The position numbers and the translations under genes were made by a program. Source: Cryobacterium sp. Y82 (GTDB lineage Bacteria > Actinomycetota > Actinomycetes > Actinomycetales > Microbacteriaceae). From it: a stretch of 64,000 bases of DNA. Numbering within the stretch: the stretch's first letter is position 1; the number at the start of each line of letters is the position of its first letter. Under the pieces are notes generated by a model. That model made no database searches, was not told where the DNA came from, and worked only from the letters and a program-made list of their open reading frames with translations. Below are positions 58,898-64,000 of this stretch, in pieces. The stretch lies in NCBI RefSeq assembly GCF_002929495.1, contig NZ_PJJJ01000029.1, positions 110,741 to 174,740 of the forward strand, in the 5' to 3' direction.

Positions 58898-59137
58898 TCA
58901 AAACGAAATCCAATAGACACCGAGTGAGCCCACTGCGAAGCGGGCGACTAGGAGCAAGACGATGACTGCTATTGCGATGGTCAGCCAGAGCCACCATCGT
59001 CGGCCGGTATTCGCGATGGCCAACGCGATGAGGATGGGAACGTAGAGATACATCACGGACACGACCAGTAGGGGAGCGGCGAATCCAAGGGAAGATACGC
59101 CACTTACTGAGGCGATGACGGCCACCGCAGGGATCAA
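58898..59137 (-). CDS. Possible small membrane protein
   Basis: The 79-residue frame has three hydrophobic segments (about 2-15, 20-42 and 47-72) separated by NTGRRWWLW. No family recognised. The only start in reading is TTG at 59137 (or GTG at MAVIASV), with no ribosome site, so it could also be the end of a decayed gene. Spacing to neighbours leaves about 190 bases upstream of the arginase-family gene without features. Confidence 0.4.
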   Translation of the reverse strand: MIPAVAVIASVSGVSSLGFAAPLLVVSVMYLYVPILIALAIANTGRRWWLWLTIAIAVIVLLLVARFAVGSLGVYWISF

Positions 59138-59228
59138 GGAAATGGCTGTGGTGATGGTTCCAATTTATCGGCGAGCTCGTATGCGCCAGTCAGTCCCGGG
59201 CGCGTACGGGTGGGCGCAGGGGGGCACC

Positions 59229-60065
59229 TCAGTGCATTTCGGCCCGTTGCCGCAACCAGTCCATGGCCAAAGTGCTTGCGTTCAGAATTGAGATATGGCC
59301 GTCTCGTGGCCGGGTCCAGAGTTCGGCGTTGGGGAGGTGCTCGAGGAGCCACTGGGAGTGGGAGGGGGGGACGATGCGGTCGTCGCCACCGTGTGCGAGG
59401 AGTACGGGTATCCGGACGCCTGACAGATTAACGCCCCATGGTTTCACGAAGGCAAGGTCGTCAGCGATCAGCCCCTCGGGGCCAGCTGCTGTCGCAGCCC
59501 CTGCGTCTGCGTTGAGTGATGTCCACTCCGATTTCAGCGCGGCGTAGTCTCGCGAATTGAAACTGTCTTCATCGAAGTTGGAAGTTCGTTCGAAGATTAC
59601 GCGGGCATCCTTTCCGTGTTGCGCCGCAAGCAGGGACAGCCCGCCGCCTGCCATTCCGGCGAACCAGTTGAAGTCTGTCGTGAAGGGCGCGAGACTCGCG
59701 AACGTTGCTACAGCCCACACCCTGTCACCCAGAATCGCTGCGCAGGCGAGGGCGTGTGGCCCGCCCCCGGAAGCGCCCATGACCGCGATCTGGTCGACGC
59801 CCATCGCATTGATGAGCTGCTCGACGTCGGCTGCGGCGTTTGTGACGGTGCGACCGGGTTGAGCTGACGAGTCTCCGTAGCTAGGTCGTGCGTATGAGAT
59901 CCAGCGGATGCCGCGCAGCGCCGCGGCTCGCAGGTGCGGTTCGAGGGCTGCTCCGGTTTGTGGCGAGCCGTGGTGCCAGACAACGGTTAGGGGAGCGTGA
60001 ACTCCGTTGGTGCTGTCGTGAACGTGCAGTGTTCGCCCGTCGGTCAGGGTGATGTGCATCAGCAT
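59229..60065 (-). CDS. Alpha/beta hydrolase
   Basis: The 278-residue hydrolase has WHHGSPQTG (oxyanion loop), YARPSYGDSS, nucleophile Ser in MGASGGGPHALA, acid Asp in LLAHGGDDRIVP and catalytic His in RPRDGHISIL. The first codons ATG CTG ATG allow two starts; the first overlaps the sigma-factor stop by 7 bases, so it is coupled to that gene. Probably an esterase or lactonase in the sigma factor's regulon. Confidence 0.85.
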   Translation of the reverse strand: MLMHITLTDGRTLHVHDSTNGVHAPLTVVWHHGSPQTGAALEPHLRAAALRGIRWISYARPSYGDSSAQPGRTVTNAAADVEQLINAMGVDQIAVMGASGGGPHALACAAILGDRVWAVATFASLAPFTTDFNWFAGMAGGGLSLLAAQHGKDARVIFERTSNFDEDSFNSRDYAALKSEWTSLNADAGAATAAGPEGLIADDLAFVKPWGVNLSGVRIPVLLAHGGDDRIVPPSHSQWLLEHLPNAELWTRPRDGHISILNASTLAMDWLRQRAEMH

Positions 60066-61291
60066 CTCATTTCTGCCAGGCGTTTGCCCAGGTAGCGTTT
60101 CTCGGCCTCTGATGGGGCCAGTTGAAGTGCTTTCTCGTATTCGGTTGCGGCTTCGGTCCCTCGACCCATCCTGCGCAGCAGGTCGGCGCGTGTCGCCGGG
60201 AGTAGGTAGTAGTCCTCCATGCCCCGAGAGGCTACGAGCGCATCGATAAGGCGTAGGCCGGCTTCTGGTCCTTGGGACATGGCTACTGCGACCGCGCGAT
60301 TGAGTTCCACGACTGGTGAGGGATCGATGAAGGCGAGAGCATCGTACAGTTCAGCGATGCGCGCGAAGTTAGTGCTTGCAGCATCCGAAGCCTCGAGGTG
60401 GCAGGCGGCAATGCGGGCCTGCAGTTCATACCTACCTGCTCGCGGTACCAACGATTGGAGGATGGTGAGGGCCTCGGTGATGGCATCCCGGTCCCACAGC
60501 GATCTGTCCTGCTCTTCGAGGGTGACGACATCTCCGACAGCGTCGGTGCGAGCTGCGCTACGCGCGTGATGCAGCAACATCAGGGCAAGGAGCGCGCGAA
60601 CTTCACCGTCGTCGGGCATCAGCTCAACGAGCAGCCGGGTGAGCCGGATTGCTTCACGAAGAAGAGAAACTCGGATGAGATCCCCCCCGCCAGTAGCGGA
60701 GTACCCCTCGGTGAACAACAAGTACAGCACCGCCAGCACACCGTCTCGCCGTTCCGGCATGAGGTCGGGCGGTGGCACACGGTAAGGGATACCGGCGTGC
60801 CTGATCTTTGCCCTGGCACGCACGAGTCTTTTATCCATCGCCGGTTCGGTCACGAGAAAGGCACGCGCGATCTGCGCGGGAGTGAGGCCCGCTACCGTTC
60901 GCAGCGTCAGGGCAACGCGGGCATCGATCGGAAGTGCGGGGTGGCAGCAGGTGAAAATGAGGCGGAGACGATCGTCGATATCTGCATTACTGTCCGGATC
61001 GGGCTCGACCGGGTCGTCTGCTCCGACGGCAACCCGCCGAAGCGCGCGGTCTTCGGCGCCAGCATGCCGAATCAGGTCGATCGCCCGCCTCTTGGCCACC
61101 GTGGTCAGCCACGCGCCAGGATTGTCCGGAATGCCACCTTTGCGCCAGTCAGAAAGCGCCCTCACAAACGCATCCTGTGCACAATCCTCGGCAAGAGCGA
61201 AGTCGCCGGTCATCCGAATCAGAGTGGAGATGATGCGCGCAGTTTCCTCGGCAGAGGCACGAGCGATAGCATCCGCTACTCGATCGGCCAC
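60059..61291 (-). CDS. ECF42-type RNA polymerase sigma factor with TPR-like C terminus
   Basis: The 410-residue sigma factor has region 2 (FALAEDCAQDAFVRALSDWR), region 4 (LTLRTVAGLTPAQIARAFLV and on to RLVRARAKIRHAG) and a long helical C-terminal extension (about 180-410) ending in a TPR-like AATEYEKALQLAPSEAEKRY. This layout is characteristic of group ECF42, which lacks an anti-sigma factor and is encoded beside DGPF/YCII proteins. Here a YCII gene overlaps its start by 16 bases, fitting the group. Confidence 0.92.
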   Translation of the reverse strand: MADRVADAIARASAEETARIISTLIRMTGDFALAEDCAQDAFVRALSDWRKGGIPDNPGAWLTTVAKRRAIDLIRHAGAEDRALRRVAVGADDPVEPDPDSNADIDDRLRLIFTCCHPALPIDARVALTLRTVAGLTPAQIARAFLVTEPAMDKRLVRARAKIRHAGIPYRVPPPDLMPERRDGVLAVLYLLFTEGYSATGGGDLIRVSLLREAIRLTRLLVELMPDDGEVRALLALMLLHHARSAARTDAVGDVVTLEEQDRSLWDRDAITEALTILQSLVPRAGRYELQARIAACHLEASDAASTNFARIAELYDALAFIDPSPVVELNRAVAVAMSQGPEAGLRLIDALVASRGMEDYYLLPATRADLLRRMGRGTEAATEYEKALQLAPSEAEKRYLGKRLAEMRC

Positions 61292-61608
61292 ATCGGCCTA
61301 ATCTCGATCTGACCGAACTGGGCCATTGGATGCTTCGCCGCGATCTCAATCGCCGCGTCGAGGTCGCCGCACTCGATCACGTCGTATCCAGCGATCCACT
61401 CCGTCGTTTCAGCGAACGGCCCAGCAGTGACGCTGAGCCGTCCGCCACGCAGTTTCACCGTGGTCGCATCGTTCGCCGGGCGCAGACGGTCGCCGTGGCG
61501 TCTGGTGCCCCCATCAGTGGTTTCGGCGACCCATTCTTCGATGGTGTGGACAGGTGGTTCGGTCGTCCGCGCCGTCGAGTCTGTGCAGATGAAGAGCATG
61601 TATTCCAT
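61276..61608 (-). CDS. YCII (DGPF) domain protein, ECF42 partner
   Basis: The 110-residue protein begins MEYMLFICTDSTA and contains LSVTAGPFAETTEWIAGYDVIE, the DGPF-type core, ending with IEIRPMW. AAAGGA lies before the ATG at 61608. It is the first gene of a three-gene unit (YCII, sigma factor, hydrolase) with overlapping ends. YCII proteins are the usual targets or partners of ECF42; whether it is an enzyme or a sensor is not known. Confidence 0.88.
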   Translation of the reverse strand: MEYMLFICTDSTARTTEPPVHTIEEWVAETTDGGTRRHGDRLRPANDATTVKLRGGRLSVTAGPFAETTEWIAGYDVIECGDLDAAIEIAAKHPMAQFGQIEIRPMWPIE

Positions 61609-61744
61609 AAGTTGGTCCTTTGCATGTCGTTGTGTGAATTCGACGTACGGGATGAGCATCTCAGGACACCGCGTCAAAACGCGGTGTCCTCATAGTCTTT
61701 CGCTATACGTCGCAGTAAGAAATACATCACTGAAGGAGTTTCTC

Positions 61745-62092
61745 TTGAAGTACATGATTTTGATCCACACGAGTGCAGCCAGCGACCTTGCGATCCGAAG
61801 TGAAGCCCTCGCTGAGTTCGAAGCCGCCCACGGCGCCGTTATCGGCGAGCTCTCCACCACCGGCGAGTTGATCGACACCCACGAGCTGGCAGTCCTAGGC
61901 GCGAAAGTGGTTCGCACTAACGGCGGTCTTTCTGTAACCAATGGACCATTCGCGGAAACCACCGAATGGGTGGGCGGGTACTACATCGTCGACGTCGCAA
62001 GCGAAGATCGCGCGATCGAGATTGCTGCACGTTTCGTTGAAGCCCGCTACGCGGCGGTCGAAGTGCGCGCCTTCGTTTTGCCGCCGCTGTAG
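61745..62092 (+). CDS. Second YCII (DGPF) domain protein
   Basis: The 115-residue protein (LKYMILIHTSAASDLAIRSE...GGLSVTNGPFAETTEWVGGYYIVDV) is a paralog of the minus-strand YCII, transcribed away from it. TTG at 61745 is the best start: AAGGAG lies 6 bases upstream, whereas the ATG two codons later is too far. The 136-base gap between the two YCII genes must hold divergent promoters, perhaps recognised by the ECF sigma factor itself. Confidence 0.85.
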   Translation: MKYMILIHTSAASDLAIRSEALAEFEAAHGAVIGELSTTGELIDTHELAVLGAKVVRTNGGLSVTNGPFAETTEWVGGYYIVDVASEDRAIEIAARFVEARYAAVEVRAFVLPPL

Positions 62093-62129
62093 CGACTTGA
62101 AATCGTTCAGTAGAAAGTCATCGTCGACG

Positions 62130-62307
62130 TCGCGTCCGCCGACGCGAAAGTCGAACGCCCACTCACCGGGCTCACTGGTGTCGCCGGCGCCGTACCAGCC
62201 CCGCTTCTGGTCCTCGTCGGCGAACGCGTTCCAGACGCGCTCGAGAGGAACGGGTAGCCGCGGGTCAGGGTGAACCCGACGCGGGCGAGTCGGCGTTCGA
62301 TCGTCAT
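62130..62307 (-). pseudogene. Frameshifted and truncated SRPBCC (AHSA1-like) gene
   Basis: The minus strand starts MTIERRLARVGFTLTRGYP, then the frame is lost and resumes one frame over as PVPLERVWNAFADEDQKRGW and EWAFDFRVGGRDVD. Restoring one base in the Pro codon near 62252 reads GYPVPLERVW continuously, so a single-base deletion is the simplest explanation. The similarity ends after about 65 residues where a family member has about 150, so the 3' half is gone. It is third in the ArsR-reductase-SRPBCC order typical of such operons. Confidence 0.75.
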
Positions 62308-62316
62308 GAGTACGTC

Positions 62317-62964
62317 CTATCGTGCGAAGTTCACGTGGATCGTGCCACTCTCGGCGACTTCCGTTGTTACCTTGTGGGTGAGGTCGAGGCTGGGCAGGTC
62401 GTCCCACAGTCGAGTGCCCCGGCCGAGGAGGATCGGGGCGACCATGAGATGCAAGTGGTCGACCACGCCGGCGCGCAGGAAGTCGCGCGCGGTGCCGACT
62501 CCACCGCCGACGCGCACGTCCAGGCCGCCGGCAGCCTCGGTTGCCTCCGCGAGCACGTCCTCGATTGCTGCGTTGCGGAAGTGGAACGTTGTTCCGCCCT
62601 CCATGGGGATCGACGGACGCGGTGCAGTGTGGGTGAGGACGTAGACCGGGGTGCCAAACGGCGGCTGGTCACCCCACCAGCCCTTCCAGTCCGGATCGTC
62701 GGGAAACGAGTGCAGGCCGAACATGGTCGCGCCAATGATCTCGGCGCCGACGCCCTCGAAGAACGCGGCGGCGTAGGAGTCGTCGATGCCGGTCGTGCCC
62801 TTGCCGCTGGTGTCGTCGAAGACGCGCTCGTGGAAAGTACGGGTCGCGGCGTAGGCCGCAGTGAGGCGCCCCCAGTCCTCACCCATCGGATTTTCGGGGG
62901 CGTGGTCGGTCGTCGAAGTGTAGCCGTCTAGCGAGAGGAACAGGTCGATGCGAACGCGGGTCAC
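62317..62964 (-). CDS. Dihydrofolate reductase family (RibD C-terminal-like) protein
   Basis: The 215-residue protein starts VRIDLFLSLDGYTSTTDHAP and has GATMFGLHSFPDD, VYVLTHTAP, DVRVGGGVGTARDFLRAGVV (cofactor loop) and HLHLMVAPILLGRGTRLWDDL, all of the YyaP/RibD-like reductase group. It probably reduces a small molecule with NADPH; it is not folate DHFR proper. GTG start one base after the ArsR stop, so the two are coupled. Confidence 0.88.
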   Translation of the reverse strand: MTRVRIDLFLSLDGYTSTTDHAPENPMGEDWGRLTAAYAATRTFHERVFDDTSGKGTTGIDDSYAAAFFEGVGAEIIGATMFGLHSFPDDPDWKGWWGDQPPFGTPVYVLTHTAPRPSIPMEGGTTFHFRNAAIEDVLAEATEAAGGLDVRVGGGVGTARDFLRAGVVDHLHLMVAPILLGRGTRLWDDLPSLDLTHKVTTEVAESGTIHVNFAR

Positions 62965-62965
62965 G

Positions 62966-63304
62966 TCAGGTTTCCTTCGGGGTGGTATGGGTCATGTGGA
63001 TGCCGAGCTGGTCGGCTTGGTGTTCGGCGGGGGTTCGTTGCTCGCCGAGCCACAGGTGTAGGAGGTCGAGGGCGCCCGGTCGCAGGCTCACGGTGCGGAC
63101 GCGCCCATGCTTCTGTGACGTGACCAGTCCCGCGTTGTCGAGGACGCACAGGTGCTGCATGAGCGACGGCAACGCCATCGAGAACGGTGCCGCGAGTTCG
63201 GACACGACTGCTGGGGACTTCGCCAACCGTTCCACGACGGCCCGGCGCGTCGGATCCGCGAGAGCGCGGAGCACGGCATCGAGCTCGTCATCATACTTAG
63301 GCAC
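62966..63304 (-). CDS. ArsR-family transcriptional regulator
   Basis: The 112-residue winged-helix protein reads LDAVLRALADPTRRAVVERLAKSPAVVSELA, then FSMALPSLMQHLCVLDNAGL and VTSQKHGRVRTVSL. No metal-binding Cys cluster is visible; this branch usually controls an adjacent SRPBCC/reductase pair. GTG at 63304 is the start. It heads the unit with the reductase and the broken SRPBCC gene. About 195 bases upstream hold no other gene. Confidence 0.9.
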   Translation of the reverse strand: MPKYDDELDAVLRALADPTRRAVVERLAKSPAVVSELAAPFSMALPSLMQHLCVLDNAGLVTSQKHGRVRTVSLRPGALDLLHLWLGEQRTPAEHQADQLGIHMTHTTPKET

Positions 63305-63499
63305 ATGCCTGATTATTCTTGAACGGCAGGGATTCGTCAACGGGCTCACGCCAGAAACGTGTCTCGCGTGTGAAGCTTCTCGGGAATTGATCGTTTAGCA
63401 TCAGTGTCATTTTTCGTACTCGCCTGCACAAATCATCCACACCGACGTCGACCCTTGCTGCCGTCCTGTATAGGGAACGCTGAATGGGATACTGCTTAG

Positions 63500-63790
63500 G
63501 TGGTAACAGAACATGCCCTTTTATCCGTGATTCCCGGTCGTGAAGTTGAGTTCGAGCTCGCCTTTACCGATGCGCGGGCCATCATCTCGTCAATGCCCGG
63601 GTGCAGTAGCCTGACGCTGTCGGGTTCGATCGAGTCTCCGAGCACATACCTCTTGCTCGTTGAGTGGGAGCGACTCGACGACCACACGATCGGCTTCAGG
63701 CAATCCGTGCACTACCAGAAATGGCGCGCCCTACTGCACCATTTCTATGAACCGTTCCCCTTGGTCGAGCACTTCCAGACCGTCCCGTAG
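63500..63790 (+). CDS. Antibiotic-biosynthesis-monooxygenase (ABM) fold protein
   Basis: The 96-residue protein (EHALLSVIPGREVEFELAFTDA...GCSSLTLSGSIESPSTYLLLVEWERLDDHTIGFRQS) has the ferredoxin-like ABM fold. It ends with HHFYEPFPLVEHF. Members oxidise quinols or act as small oxygenases or binding proteins. GTG start at 63500 with AGG just upstream only. It is convergent with the partial gene at the right edge. Confidence 0.85.
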   Translation: MVTEHALLSVIPGREVEFELAFTDARAIISSMPGCSSLTLSGSIESPSTYLLLVEWERLDDHTIGFRQSVHYQKWRALLHHFYEPFPLVEHFQTVP

Positions 63791-63835
63791 ATCGAACCCC
63801 TATCGCGACTTACCTATGCAGCCGACCGGAGGAGA

Positions 63836-63868
63836 TATGAAATAGCGAGCCCTCCGCTCTATTTCATA
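63836..63868. terminator. Inverted repeat between convergent genes
   Basis: TATGAAATAG (63836-63845) and its exact complement CTATTTCATA (63859-63868) form a 10-pair AT-rich stem with a 13-base loop, 46 bases after the ABM gene. The stop codon of the right-edge reading frame lies in the second arm. Probably a bidirectional transcript end. Confidence 0.5.
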
Positions 63869-64000
63869 GCCGCTTCTGCGGCGCTGTCAGTCTCGTCGTT
63901 GACCGTCAACGAGAGTATGTAGCCATAAAGATCGGTGGTGTCGTCGGCGTGGGCATTTTCGTATGATCCATGGTGACTCCTCGCGTCAGCGCCGTGACTA
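63859..64000 (-). CDS. Partial coding region at the right edge (C-terminal end only)
   Basis: On the minus strand the frame ending in TAG at 63861-63859 is open to the window edge. The last residues read HADDTTDLYGYILSLTVNDE followed by TDSAAEAAMK. There is no start inside the window and no recognisable family in about 46 residues. It could be the end of a real gene or a chance frame. Confidence 0.3.
   Translation of the reverse strand, partial: SHGADARSHHGSYENAHADDTTDLYGYILSLTVNDETDSAAEAAMK

Overview
The window is high-GC actinobacterial chromosome. The left block (recombinase, M23 peptidase, rpsB, tsf, pyrH, frr, cdsA), DivIVA-domain proteins, GatCAB, GlgE-type glucan metabolism, orn followed by tRNA-His and frequent GTG starts all fit Actinobacteria. 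The gene set looks like family Microbacteriaceae, but no rRNA is present to fix the genus.

Layout. 1-8.3 kb: translation and envelope core (XerC/D-type recombinase end, M23 peptidase, S2, EF-Ts, terminator, UMP kinase, RRF, CdsA, a DivIVA-domain protein, a transglycosylase-like protein, a small zinc-ribbon-like protein, an alpha/beta hydrolase). 8.3-14 kb: AI-2E family permease and a long DivIVA/coiled-coil protein, then a two-part membrane/lipoprotein-like protein and a thioredoxin-fold/TPR protein. 14-23.3 kb: alpha-glucan block glgB, glgE, glgP, glgX. 23.3-28 kb: cysteine desulfurase, mnmA, ligA. 28-31.2 kb: three oxidoreductases on the minus strand. 31.4-37.9 kb: gatCAB, a VIT/ferritin-like protein, dinB, a GerW-family protein. 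38.2-42.2 kb: TPP riboswitch driving ykoE-ykoD-ykoC, then a kinase-like protein and a small protein. 42.2-45.1 kb: serine carboxypeptidase-like protein, zincin, tRNA-His, orn, mini-thioredoxin.

45.1-56.5 kb is the most distinctive block: a FadR-type regulator, a complete peptide-type ABC importer, an amidase, an SDR, an aldehyde dehydrogenase and an isopropylmalate-dehydrogenase-like enzyme. Two copies of the 11-base palindrome TGGTCTGACCA lie upstream of the importer operon and in the divergent dehydrogenase promoter region. The block therefore looks like one regulon for import and oxidation of an amide-containing compound whose identity is not known.

56.5-64 kb, beyond tRNA-Arg(TCT), is accessory: an SRPBCC protein, an IS256-type transposase remnant, an arginase-family protein, an ECF42-type sigma factor with two YCII proteins, a hydrolase, an ArsR/reductase pair with a frameshifted and truncated SRPBCC gene, and a small monooxygenase-fold protein.

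Two signals run across the whole window. Many transcription units begin with TANNNT followed 6-7 bases later by ATG or GTG and no Shine-Dalgarno sequence, which is leaderless architecture. The 9-mer GCGGATGCC is repeated far above expectation in both orientations. No CRISPR array, rRNA or intact insertion sequence was seen.
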